Assembly (NCBI GenBank): GCA_902800055.1
Contig: CADCCW010000009.1
Location: 1 to 51,196, forward strand
DNA length: 51,196 nucleotides
Source: an uncultured bacterium
GTDB taxonomy: Bacteria > Verrucomicrobiota > Kiritimatiellia > RFP12 > UBA1067
Reading direction: 5' to 3'
Positions 24,281 through 33,406 of this stretch are shown piece after piece (position 1 is the first letter of the stretch; each line of letters starts with the position of its first letter). The notes under the pieces are model-generated. The model did no database searches. It was not told the DNA's origin and saw only the letters and a program-made list of their open reading frames with translations. Made by a program: the position numbers and the translations under genes.

Positions 24281-24289
24281 ATTATACCA
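24281..24289 (-). promoter_or_regulatory. Extended -10 promoter for the Pro-rich protein gene
   Basis: Minus-strand TGGTATAAT, 27 nt before the ATG at 24253, between this gene and the end of the giant-protein cluster. It is the right-most promoter of this class in the window. Confidence 0.8.
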
Positions 24290-24326
24290 AATCTGCGTCC
24301 CCGCCGCGTCAATATTTTCCGGCGGG

Positions 24327-24830
24327 TCATTGCCCAAGCGCCTTGCGCTCGGCGGGGGTAATCACGCCCTCCTTGACCTGCTTGTCCAGGTATCTCCTGA
24401 GCGCGGCCGCCGACTTGGAGCAAAACGCCTCGCTCTCATCCTTCGTGCAAAGCCCCTTCTCCGCCCGCCTGCGCGAACGCGCCATCGCCTTCTCCGCCCC
24501 GGCGACCGCACGCTTCACCGCGACCGGAATGCGCAGCAGTTCGACTTGTCCTCCGCCCTGCCCAAGGACGAAATCCGCCGCGATCCGCCGCCGCTCGGAC
24601 TCCGGGAAAATCGAGAGCGGATACGTCGTCAAAGACGACGAGTTGAAAGGTTGATTGGTCGATGCATTGACAGATTTGGAGTCTGCCAGGGTGACTTCCT
24701 TCTGGGTGAGCTTTACGGGCCATCCCGAAATGGCGTTCCCGGCGTGGTTGGTATAAGAGTTGAAAGGTTCGGCTTCCGCCCCCGCAACGAAGACAGCGAA
24801 CAAAACAACTATCAAAGCCAAACTTCTCAC
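24327..24830 (-). CDS. Small exported SHD1-like protein, paralog A
   Basis: A 167-residue protein with a signal peptide (SLALIVVLFAVFVAGAEA). The segment SYTNHAGNAISG...VTLADS...YPLSIFPESERRRIA follows the SHD1-like beta pattern (tiny barrel with ..G..v.G.....) common in this phylum. The C-terminal half is helical and charged (KAMARSRRRAEKGLCTKDES ... VITPAERKALG), with two Cys. It is paralogous to the protein at 37776-38237. The start codon is GTG, with AAAGG from the repeat array about 8 nt upstream. An extra segment (NASTNQPFNSSS) in the beta part coincides with a repeat unit in the DNA (about 24636-24650) and is absent from paralog B. It sits directly after giant protein 1. Confidence 0.72.
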   Translation of the reverse strand: MRSLALIVVLFAVFVAGAEAEPFNSYTNHAGNAISGWPVKLTQKEVTLADSKSVNASTNQPFNSSSLTTYPLSIFPESERRRIAADFVLGQGGGQVELLRIPVAVKRAVAGAEKAMARSRRRAEKGLCTKDESEAFCSKSAAALRRYLDKQVKEGVITPAERKALGQ

Positions 24831-24852
24831 CTTTTCAACCTTTCAACTTTTA
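24831..24852 (-). repeat. 8-base repeat array between giant 1 and SHD1-like gene A
   Basis: Minus strand reads TAA-AAGTTGAAAGGTTGAAAAG, directly joined to the giant 1 stop codon and running into the GTG start of the next gene. It supplies the AAAGG ribosome-binding-like sequence. Confidence 0.8.
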
Positions 24853-27800
24853 GTTGCCCTGCCGCGAGTAGGCCCGGATGCCGATCTTGATGTCGTTTAT
24901 GCCGGGGATGTCGATATGGCCGTCCTTGTCGGTGTCGAGTCCGTTGATGAACGTCTTGAGCGCGTTCACGCGATCGCTCGATAGCGAGCTCGCGGGAATG
25001 ACAAGAAGCCAGCGGTCGTTCCAGACGCTGCGCCCGACAAGGCGGCTCGAAGTCGTCTCCGCGCCCACGCGCATCGTGGAGTGGCGGCGGATTGTCGCCA
25101 TGGAATCCACTGTGCCGTCGAGTCCGGAGAACGTGGCGAGCCAGTCCGTGTCATCGAGTTCCGTGGAGCCCACCGCATACGGCAGCGGCAGCACCTGGTC
25201 AACCACATTGAAGGCAAGGGTCTCGCGGCTCGTCCCGGACGGGGTGCGCATGTAGTCCGAACCGACGGGCACGAGGTATATGTCCGGCTCTACGGAAAGT
25301 CCTTCGGAAGACTGCACTGTCAAGGCGTCGTAGCCCGCGAACGAAACGCCGACCGAGTTGATCTTGACGGCGTAGTAGCTCGACGAATACGTCGTCTCGC
25401 CGCCGAGGAGCGGCTTGCCGAAGAAGTTCTCAGCGCTGTTGATCGAGGTCGAGAACGGGATGATGAGGCCCGGCTCCTTGAGCGGCACTGCGGCACCCTG
25501 GGTCTTCTGGCAGTAGCGAAGAACCTCTGAATCGGCGAAGATGTCGTCAACGGCGTACTTGGCGAGCTCCTGTCGCCATGCCGCGTCCCCCTTGCTCCCG
25601 GGATTGATGCGGAAAAGCGAGTACCTGAGCGAGAACCACTTGGTGGAAGCGTCCTGGTTGTTGACTCCGAGACGCCCCTTGAGAACCTCCCAGTTGCCCT
25701 TCATGCGGCTTACGATGTCCCAGAGCCCGCCGTCCGTACCTTCCGCCACGACGCTCACGCCCTTCTCGCCCAGCGCACGGGTCGCCACGATTTCGCGCAG
25801 GAAGGCGTCGCCCGCCTGCCTGTCGGACGAGAGGAGCCCAGTCTCATAGTCGTAAACCTTCGCGAGCTGCCACACGTAGTGCTGGGCGACATCGAAGGAC
25901 GTGTTGAACTTCGAGAGCGCCGTGTTCCTCTGGACGCGGTAGTACATGTCCTGGTAGCGGCGGGCCGTCGCCGTGTTGGACTGGTGCTTGCGCATCATCT
26001 CGCGCTTGGCGAGCAGCTGCTGCCCCTTCTCAACCTCAGCGCGGTAGGAAGCCTCCGCGGCGGCGAGCGCGGCGTATGCGTTCTGTATCTCGAAGGCGGC
26101 CGCCTCGATCGCGCCCATCGAGGCGCAGAGCGACTCGCGTATCTCCGCCTTGATGTTGTAGCGGTCCTGCGCGGCAGCCTCTACATCGAACGCCGACGCC
26201 ATCACGTTCACGATGCTGTCGGCTACCTGCTGGGTTATCTTGGCGTAGCGGGTCACCGTGTCGGCGGAGGTCTTGATGCCCAGGTGGATCGACCCCATCA
26301 CGGCCTCGGCGACAGCCTGTGCCGGGTTGCCGCCCACCGCCATGCCGGCGACGAACCACGGGATGGTCTCGCTTCCGTTGTCGGTGACTATCTTGGATGT
26401 GCTCTCCGCCGTCTCCGCGACGTCGATCACGATCTGCGTCACCGCCTTGACCCCTTCGTTGAGGATCTTGGCGGCGTTGATCGCCTGCTGCAGGTGCCAC
26501 GTGATGTTCGCGTTGTCCCACTTCTGCGGCAGGTACTGGTCCAGAAGGTGCTGGTGATCCAGTTCGTTTTGGTACAGCTTGATCTTCTGCTGGACGCGCA
26601 CGTATGCCTCGATGAACTCGCGGTAGGCGGCCTGTATCGAGCCCTCGGTTACACGGAGGTCCTTCCACTCGCCCGGCTTGACGATGATCCCGCCTGCGGC
26701 GACGTTGTAGGTGATGGGGATATTGTAGTCGAAGTCCGCGCCCGGCTTGGTGTTGAGCCAGTCCGCGTCAAGCTCGGCATACACCGTGATGGTGGTGGAG
26801 AGAGACGTCCTGAACTCCTTGATGCCGTACTGCGAAACGTCAATGTAGTTGTAGTGGTAGAGGTCAGGCCCGTCGTAGCCCTGCACGTAGGTTCCGCTAG
26901 GCCCGATGTCGTCGGGGTAGGGTGTTCCATAGACCGCGATGAGATCCTTCTTGAACGCGGCCTCGGACTCCTCCAGGGAGTCGGCGTCGCTCGCCTCGGC
27001 CTCCTCGATCTGGCGGAGGCGCGCGCCGAACCTGTCGGCGTAGTCCAGGACCGTCTTGGCGTTGTCAAGCGCACGTTCGGCACGCTCGAGTATCTGCTCG
27101 AAGTGCGAGGCCGCCCCGGATTCGACGCGTACTGGGTCGATGTCGAACGGAATAGCGTTGTCGGAAAGCCCAAGCGGATTCAGGCCGGCGTCGAGACGGT
27201 TCACCTTCGCATCGACTGCGGCGAAGTTCTCCGCAAGAAGCCGGAGCGCGGGGATCGTCTCGCGGGTTATGTCCTTTATGGAGACGTCGGCGAAGCGGTT
27301 CGTGTCCGCATTGGCCTCTGTCGGCACGATGGAGTTCACAGTCGCCCAGTTGTAGAGGGCGCCGAGGCCGGTACGCACCGCCCATTCGCCGTAGCCGAAG
27401 CCCTGCTCTTCGTTTGCGTCGAAATAGCCTGCGCCGGCGACGCCACCCTGGTCGCGCCACGTCTTGCGCGCGGTGAGGTCAACGACGTCCGCCCCCGCCT
27501 GCGCCATCTTGGCCGCAGCCATCGCGAACTTCTGCTCGTCCTCGTAGTCCATGTTCACTATCGAGTCCGCGACGAGCATCTCCATCATCGACGGGTCGCC
27601 CCACTCGAAGTTGGGGTTCCTCAGAAGCCGGTAGTAGCCCCACACGGCGGAGAGGTAATGCCCGTACGCGTCGCCGTGGCCCATCGGATAGTGCGCCGCC
27701 GCCTGCTCGGGCGTGATCTCGCCGCCGGAGCCGGCGATGCCGTAGTTCTGCACGTAGGCCATCTCGCCCTGGGTGATGCCCTTCGTGAAGTTCCACATGA

Positions 27801-30800
27801 GACGGTTGTAGTAGGGATAGGTCGTCATGTTCGGCGCGACGGCCTTTGTGCGCCCCCTGAGGAGCGCCAACTCCTCGTCGAGGAGCGAGGGCACCTGGTT
27901 CGCGAAGCAGTAGGTCGAGGCGGGAAACGTCGCGTAGTCGCTGATGCGGCTGTCGGTGGAGGACGTCTCGATCGTCGGGTTCACGGCATCCGAGTAGGCG
28001 TCGTCTCCGAGGAGCATGTAGAGGTCCGCGAGGCGCGAGGCGGCTTCCATCAGCTGCTTGTTGGCGTTGGGGTCGTTGATGCCGAGGGCGAGCGAGAGCG
28101 ACTCCGCCTTGTTGAGGACGGTCTGATAGAGCTCCACGAGGCCAACGGAGTTGAGGTTCGCGTCGTTGAGGGCTACGTCGCCGCGGTAGGGTCCGCCGAT
28201 CTGCTCCGGCATTGTGTAGTTGATCTCCGTGGCGTTGGCATAGAAGTCACTCATGCGCTGCGCGAACGGCGTGATCGTGTTGAGCACGCGCTGCACCCAT
28301 CCCTCGGCGAGCGTCGGGCCGCACCAGCCGCTCCACACGTCGCCGAGCGTCCTGTAGGGATCTGTGCCCGGAATCGGCTTGTATCGCATCTCGTAGTAGG
28401 TGTTGACGAGTTCCGTCAGGTTCGCGCCCCCGCCGCCGAGGAGGATGGTCGTCGCGCCGACGCCGTTCGTCTTGACGCTCCAGCCCTGCTCCCCTGCCGC
28501 CGGCACTACGCCGTCTGCGGCGGGCTCGCGCCTGCGCCATTCGAACGTGTAGTTGTCGGACGAGTCGCCGAGCGGGGAGGCGTAGAGTATGTTCAGCTGC
28601 TCGGAGAGCTTGTTGTTCGGGTCGGCGAGGACCACGAGCGGACCAGCGTAGAGCTCTGGAACGACCTTTATGACGTGCATCGAGATCGTGGAGCCCGCCG
28701 GGACGACGGTCTCGTCGGGGAAGTCGTTCTCAATGAGCGTGACGTAGTTCGTGCCGCATCCGTTGGCGACGAGCGCATAGTGGTCCTTCGGCGCGTAATC
28801 GACCCTGACGCGCGGCGTCACGGCGTTCACCAGTCCGTCGTCGGTCGTGTCCACGACGAGCGCGACATTCTCGATGCGGCGCGGCGACGGCTGCACTTCG
28901 CGCGGCGCAAGCGCCTCGACACCCGCATCCCACCGTGCCTTGACGGCGCCCGGCGCCTTGCAGATGTCCTTCAGCGCCTGCCGCTCGGCGGCAGAGAGCG
29001 TGTTGACCTGCAGATAGCTCGTGCCGGCCTTCTTCGAGACCATCTGTCCGATGAGCGTCATGCGCTTCGCCTCCGCCGCGTTGGTGTCGATGTAGAAGCG
29101 GTCCGAGATGTTCGGCGGAAGTCCCGCGAAGTAGTACTTGCCGCTCTTAAGCTGGCAGCTGCCGGCGGGGCCGACGGTGAAGCCGTATTCGTCCGCGAAG
29201 TTCCGCTCGATCGCGAGCGGCGCGGTCTGGGCCACGGTCGGGTCGATGAGCGTGACCACCGTGTCGGCGCGGTTGGTGCCGTCATCGCGCGGCACGGGAT
29301 AGACGACCGCCATCGAGAGTGCGTTCCAGACCTCCGGAAGACCCGAATCCGCCGTCGTGAGCGTCTGTCCGATTCGCATCGTCGGGATCTTGTCGTCCGC
29401 CGGCCAGACGGCGCGCCACTTCCACGGCTCGGGGGCGCCGTTCAGGATGTTGTCCCTTGTCGGGGAGGTGATGTCCAGGCACGAGAGCCAGCCGACGAGC
29501 GTACCCGTCGCGGGCTGCTCCTCCAGCGTCGGGAACCAGAACCCTTCCAAGACAGGATAGTGGTTGAACTGCCACGTAGTGCCGTCGCGCCGCGCCCACA
29601 TCCGGTTGTGGCGGTCGCGATAGACAACGTAGGAGTCTGCCACCTCGGACTCCTCCACGCAGAAGTTCTTCGTGTTGTAGTAGCCGTCGATGTAGTCGAG
29701 CGGATGAGGCCCGGCGAGGAGGTTGCCGACCGTCACGTCGCTCGCGAACGACGAATACACCTCGTTCGTGAGCTGGATGTCGAATGCCTTCATCGCGCCC
29801 TTCCCGCCGCTGTTGTACTCGACGAGCACGAACGGCTCGGAGGATTCCGCCGTGTTAAGGTCGCACCTCAGCGCGTAGGCGACGCCGCCACGCATGAACG
29901 CATGCTCCTCGTTCGGATTGTAGCCGATGGCGGAGATGTTGTTCTCGTAGTATATCCTGGGCTCGATGCCGTCAACGGCCTTGAAGGTTCCGCTCGACTT
30001 CGCAGGGCCGCCAGGGCCGAGCGCGAGACATTCAATGGCGATCAGCGCCATGCCTCCCGCATCGTCGAAGGCGACGCGGAAATCTACGCCGCCGATGTGC
30101 TTGAGGTCGTCGTCGCTGTCGAAAGTCCACGAATAACGGAGACGTTTCGTCGCGTCGTTCGACCCGCCGGCGACGTATGCGGCGTCGTCGGATGCGGCGA
30201 GCGCAAAAGGCCACGCCGCCAGATGGTCGATGCCGATGCCGGTGGCCGCGGGCTGCGCAATGTCGTTCAGGTCGTCGAACGCACATGCGCCGAGGACGAG
30301 CATCGTCCCGTTCGTTGCGAATCCGGGGACGGCAAAGGCGCGCGAAAGAGCCGCCATGCCGTTCCGATAGATCTCCATCGTGCCGTTCGTCGTCGCGACA
30401 AGGGCAATGTGCGTCCAGGCGTTGGTGGGAACATCGAGAATCGCGCCGTCGATATTCAGCCCTGTCGCGCTGTTCGCCGCCACAGTGACGCATCCAGCTG
30501 CGTTGGTGATGGTCAGCACCCGGCCAGGCGTCACGGGCTCGTAGCCGCCGGCCCGAGAGGACGGATTGATCCAGAAGCCGACGGTCCAGCCCGTATCCTC
30601 GCCGCCAAGCGTGAGCCCGTGCGCAAGCGCCATGGAATTCGTGGAATCCAGATAGAGGGCCTGACCAGTGGACGCAAGGGATTCTCCGGCGGAGCCGAGC
30701 TGCGAGGCGAGGACGATCGAGTGCGTCTCCTCCGGAAGCGGCCATATCGCCCGGTATAGCTGCGCGGCTGTCGGGAACATCAGCTCCGCTGGCATATCAT

Positions 30801-32583
30801 CCTGCCTGAGCGACCGGAACCACCAGACTTCGATGGGTTCCTCGGCGGCGCGAACCGCGTAGATGGCGCTTTTCAGGCTCGCGTAGGGATCGACGTTGTC
30901 GGCGGACTGCGTCCCGCCCATCGACTCCTCGGCCGCGGTCTTCGCTCGCGGGGCGTGGTAGAGGCGCGGATTCCAGTTCTTGGCGTACGACCCTTCCGCG
31001 TAGATGTAGCCCGGGAGCGTGCTGTCGATGGCGTCGGCGATCGCCGCGCCGCGCCCGGCTGCCGCATCGCCGCGAGGAGTCAGCTCCATGCCGACATGCC
31101 ACTCGCCAGGCACGCGGTCGTACCAGTTCGTGTCCGTGTTGAGGAGGCTCTCGAACGGCTGGAACCACACGTTGTCGTCCACAAGTATCTTGAGGAGGAA
31201 CTTGCCGGCCCCGGTCACGACGACGGAATTCGACGAAACCGTCGCGATGCGCGCCGGCGTCGAGAAGTGCTCCACCGACGTCGCGCCATCGAACTTCGAT
31301 GGGAGAAGTATGCCGCAGCCCGGCGTGCCCTCCCCGCCCGTTACGACCTTTGGAAGGTCCTCGCCCCAGCGGATCAGGTACTGGTCGTGCTCGAACGGCC
31401 AAAACGTGCCCATCGGGTCCGTGGACTGCCAGTAGATGTCGGCCTTGTGGGCTGAGTCCTTGCCCGAGGCCATGTTCGCCGCGTCGTTCGGTGCGATCGC
31501 AAAGACGCAGCCCGTCTTGGGGCTGAAGTCCGTAAAGCCCGCGTGCTTGTAGAGGTAGGGCGAGTTGACGTCGCCAGGGTCGTCCGAGTCGCCGGAGACG
31601 ATGAACGCCGAGAGGCTGTCGGTCGAATAGCCGACGCCCGTCGGCTCCACGCGATCGCCCACCTCCACCACGCGCTCCGCGACGTCCGGCTCGTCAACTT
31701 CCACGACGATGGCGTAGATGAGCCGGCTGAACGAGTCCGTGTCGTAGTAGGCAAGTATGAACTGTCCGCGCGGGCCCTGATGCTCGCCGCGGTCAGGATC
31801 GGAATCGTGCTTGGCGAATGCGCGGATGGTGTGCGAATCGGTGTCCACCACGACGCCTGAGACGAGGTTCGTCATCGACTGCTGCACGCTCACCGGAACG
31901 TTAGTCGCCACGATCGCCGGATCGCCGAAGAGTCGCACGTGGCGGTAGCTCTGTCCGTTGCTCCCCACGAGCGAGACTGCGGGTCCGTCGAAGCCGTCCT
32001 CCGTCCAGAAGATGCGGTACGGGCGCGTCGCCGCCGTGGACGCCACGATGTAGGTGCGGTCCACGCTCTCGTCGCCGACCCTGGACCTGAGGTACCATTT
32101 GACCGTAGTCGCGCCGCCGCGCGTGAACATCACGCGCTCAAGGTCGTTCGTCGCGGAGGCGTTGTACAGGAGCCGCCCTTCTTTGTAGTCCTGGGACTTG
32201 AGGATCTCATCGCCCGTCTTCGCCCAGTCGATGTCGGCGGGGTTCTCCGTCGGCAGGTACGTACACCAGTCGCCGAGAGAGAAGTCGGGCTTCTGCTGCG
32301 AAACGAGCATGCCGTACTGCACCGTCTCAAGGCTGAACGCGACATTGCCGTTGTTGTCGAGCGACACGGGCCTCGCCGCCTCGTTCGTCGCGACGAACGC
32401 TCCGGACGAGAGCCAGAGGCTGGCCGCGTTCGTCCGGCTCCATTCGGAGGGCGTGGACGTGTCGTAGATGTCGAGCGGCTTAAGATCACCGAGGTCGTAT
32501 TCGGCGAAGGCGGCGTGGGCGAGAAGAACCGCCGCCGCCAATGCCGGCAGGACCAGGACTCCGGATTTCAGACATTTCCTCAT
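24850..32583 (-). CDS. Giant secreted protein 1 (LamG-like domain, long helical region), unknown function
   Basis: A 2577-residue protein with a signal peptide (VLVLPALAAAVLLAHAAFA). About 645-820 is a LamG/concanavalin-like domain (GWTVGFWINPSS, AWTHIALVATTNGTMEIYRN). About 1420-1700 is a conserved region with ITPFAQRMSDFYANA, GDVALNDANLNSVGLVELYQ, LLDEELALLRGR and HYPMGHGDAYGHYLSAVWGY. A helical part (about 1830-2240) contains LIAVYGTPYPDDIGPSGTY. The C-terminal region has GRSVWNDRWLLVIPASSL and ends DIKIGIRAYSRQGN. Paralog of 38302-46467 along nearly the whole length. I recall similar giants with LamG domains in other Planctomycetota/Verrucomicrobiota, without assigned function. The start has AAGGAGG 9 nt upstream. 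Confidence 0.85.
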   Translation of the reverse strand: MRKCLKSGVLVLPALAAAVLLAHAAFAEYDLGDLKPLDIYDTSTPSEWSRTNAASLWLSSGAFVATNEAARPVSLDNNGNVAFSLETVQYGMLVSQQKPDFSLGDWCTYLPTENPADIDWAKTGDEILKSQDYKEGRLLYNASATNDLERVMFTRGGATTVKWYLRSRVGDESVDRTYIVASTAATRPYRIFWTEDGFDGPAVSLVGSNGQSYRHVRLFGDPAIVATNVPVSVQQSMTNLVSGVVVDTDSHTIRAFAKHDSDPDRGEHQGPRGQFILAYYDTDSFSRLIYAIVVEVDEPDVAERVVEVGDRVEPTGVGYSTDSLSAFIVSGDSDDPGDVNSPYLYKHAGFTDFSPKTGCVFAIAPNDAANMASGKDSAHKADIYWQSTDPMGTFWPFEHDQYLIRWGEDLPKVVTGGEGTPGCGILLPSKFDGATSVEHFSTPARIATVSSNSVVVTGAGKFLLKILVDDNVWFQPFESLLNTDTNWYDRVPGEWHVGMELTPRGDAAAGRGAAIADAIDSTLPGYIYAEGSYAKNWNPRLYHAPRAKTAAEESMGGTQSADNVDPYASLKSAIYAVRAAEEPIEVWWFRSLRQDDMPAELMFPTAAQLYRAIWPLPEETHSIVLASQLGSAGESLASTGQALYLDSTNSMALAHGLTLGGEDTGWTVGFWINPSSRAGGYEPVTPGRVLTITNAAGCVTVAANSATGLNIDGAILDVPTNAWTHIALVATTNGTMEIYRNGMAALSRAFAVPGFATNGTMLVLGACAFDDLNDIAQPAATGIGIDHLAAWPFALAASDDAAYVAGGSNDATKRLRYSWTFDSDDDLKHIGGVDFRVAFDDAGGMALIAIECLALGPGGPAKSSGTFKAVDGIEPRIYYENNISAIGYNPNEEHAFMRGGVAYALRCDLNTAESSEPFVLVEYNSGGKGAMKAFDIQLTNEVYSSFASDVTVGNLLAGPHPLDYIDGYYNTKNFCVEESEVADSYVVYRDRHNRMWARRDGTTWQFNHYPVLEGFWFPTLEEQPATGTLVGWLSCLDITSPTRDNILNGAPEPWKWRAVWPADDKIPTMRIGQTLTTADSGLPEVWNALSMAVVYPVPRDDGTNRADTVVTLIDPTVAQTAPLAIERNFADEYGFTVGPAGSCQLKSGKYYFAGLPPNISDRFYIDTNAAEAKRMTLIGQMVSKKAGTSYLQVNTLSAAERQALKDICKAPGAVKARWDAGVEALAPREVQPSPRRIENVALVVDTTDDGLVNAVTPRVRVDYAPKDHYALVANGCGTNYVTLIENDFPDETVVPAGSTISMHVIKVVPELYAGPLVVLADPNNKLSEQLNILYASPLGDSSDNYTFEWRRREPAADGVVPAAGEQGWSVKTNGVGATTILLGGGGANLTELVNTYYEMRYKPIPGTDPYRTLGDVWSGWCGPTLAEGWVQRVLNTITPFAQRMSDFYANATEINYTMPEQIGGPYRGDVALNDANLNSVGLVELYQTVLNKAESLSLALGINDPNANKQLMEAASRLADLYMLLGDDAYSDAVNPTIETSSTDSRISDYATFPASTYCFANQVPSLLDEELALLRGRTKAVAPNMTTYPYYNRLMWNFTKGITQGEMAYVQNYGIAGSGGEITPEQAAAHYPMGHGDAYGHYLSAVWGYYRLLRNPNFEWGDPSMMEMLVADSIVNMDYEDEQKFAMAAAKMAQAGADVVDLTARKTWRDQGGVAGAGYFDANEEQGFGYGEWAVRTGLGALYNWATVNSIVPTEANADTNRFADVSIKDITRETIPALRLLAENFAAVDAKVNRLDAGLNPLGLSDNAIPFDIDPVRVESGAASHFEQILERAERALDNAKTVLDYADRFGARLRQIEEAEASDADSLEESEAAFKKDLIAVYGTPYPDDIGPSGTYVQGYDGPDLYHYNYIDVSQYGIKEFRTSLSTTITVYAELDADWLNTKPGADFDYNIPITYNVAAGGIIVKPGEWKDLRVTEGSIQAAYREFIEAYVRVQQKIKLYQNELDHQHLLDQYLPQKWDNANITWHLQQAINAAKILNEGVKAVTQIVIDVAETAESTSKIVTDNGSETIPWFVAGMAVGGNPAQAVAEAVMGSIHLGIKTSADTVTRYAKITQQVADSIVNVMASAFDVEAAAQDRYNIKAEIRESLCASMGAIEAAAFEIQNAYAALAAAEASYRAEVEKGQQLLAKREMMRKHQSNTATARRYQDMYYRVQRNTALSKFNTSFDVAQHYVWQLAKVYDYETGLLSSDRQAGDAFLREIVATRALGEKGVSVVAEGTDGGLWDIVSRMKGNWEVLKGRLGVNNQDASTKWFSLRYSLFRINPGSKGDAAWRQELAKYAVDDIFADSEVLRYCQKTQGAAVPLKEPGLIIPFSTSINSAENFFGKPLLGGETTYSSSYYAVKINSVGVSFAGYDALTVQSSEGLSVEPDIYLVPVGSDYMRTPSGTSRETLAFNVVDQVLPLPYAVGSTELDDTDWLATFSGLDGTVDSMATIRRHSTMRVGAETTSSRLVGRSVWNDRWLLVIPASSLSSDRVNALKTFINGLDTDKDGHIDIPGINDIKIGIRAYSRQGN

Positions 32584-32598
32584 TTTCCACCCTCCTTC

Positions 32599-33390
32599 CT
32601 AGTTGGCCGCCCCGAAGGGATAGAAATAGACCTTCACCGGATGGGTCACGCTGAAGGGCGGACAGATATTGCCCGGGCTCACCGCCCATGTCACGCACGG
32701 AACGCCGTCCGATTTGTCCCAGTCGTCGCGGCTCTCGGACATCACCGTCACGAGTCCGCCGCTCGACGTATAGAACATCGGCTTGTTGACGTAAATGCTG
32801 CTGAACAAGTACGACTGCGGCGCGGACTGCTTGAGTAGCGAGACCTCACCGCCCTTTTTCAGGGTGAGCGTGCCGCCAGACACGAGCCGTGCCGACGACA
32901 GCGTAAACGTCGTACCGGGCTTCGTGAACGTGAGGTCTCCGCCCAAGCTAAGCGACGCAATGGACATCGTCTGGGCGGAGAGCTTCCCCGCCTCGACTTT
33001 CCCCACACTTCCGCCCGGAGCGAGGCGTGTCGCAGACTCCGCCAGGTCGGCGACGGGCGCGGCGAACACCTCCTGTCGCGGGTAATGCTCCGCCTCGCCG
33101 CCGATGCTCACGCCGAGGAAGCGCGCGTTGGCGTTCGTGAACGCCGCCGCAAGTCCCTCGCCCGCGAGTTCGCACTGAAAGACTCCGTCCGCCGTAGGCA
33201 TGACTGTATTCGTCCCCGTCCACAGCGCCGCGCCGCCCGCGGCCCGCTCGTAGAGTGCGAACTGCACTTCAACACGGTCGGGGATCGACGCCCCCTTGAG
33301 GCACCCGCGGTACGTGAAGGCGAAGCCGTCCGCGCCGAAGGCGCAGGGCGAAAACGCGGCCAATATTGCCAATGCTGCCAATTTCCTCAT
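32599..33390 (-). CDS. Secreted fibre-like protein, FG-end family member 1
   Basis: A 263-residue protein with a signal peptide (ALAILAAFSPCAFGA). The N-terminal domain reads FAFTYRGCLKGASIPDRVEV, then QFALYERAAGGAALWTGTNT and ends in PRQEVFAAPVADLAESATRL, the layout seen in phage-tail-fibre-like or S74-type head domains of bacterial secreted proteins. A repetitive beta region follows. The C-terminus is KVYFYPFGAAN, shared in form with four other proteins of this cluster. The ATG at 33390 has AAAGGAG nearby; the junction sequence is nearly identical to that before giant 1. Function unknown, possibly a surface fibre subunit. Confidence 0.75.
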   Translation of the reverse strand: MRKLAALAILAAFSPCAFGADGFAFTYRGCLKGASIPDRVEVQFALYERAAGGAALWTGTNTVMPTADGVFQCELAGEGLAAAFTNANARFLGVSIGGEAEHYPRQEVFAAPVADLAESATRLAPGGSVGKVEAGKLSAQTMSIASLSLGGDLTFTKPGTTFTLSSARLVSGGTLTLKKGGEVSLLKQSAPQSYLFSSIYVNKPMFYTSSGGLVTVMSESRDDWDKSDGVPCVTWAVSPGNICPPFSVTHPVKVYFYPFGAAN

Positions 33391-33406
33391 TTTCCACGCT
33401 CCTTTC

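Noticed and set aside
25879..30759. A 1626-residue open frame on the plus strand
   Set aside because: It is antisense to giant 1, is Arg/Val/His-rich with no domain or signal peptide, and arises from the third-position GC bias of the minus-strand gene.
24850..32583. Tc-toxin (TcA) relationship of the giants
   Set aside because: The helical region with a LamG-like domain gave a first impression of a Tc toxin subunit, but no beta-barrel or RBD signatures are recognisable; left as unknown function.
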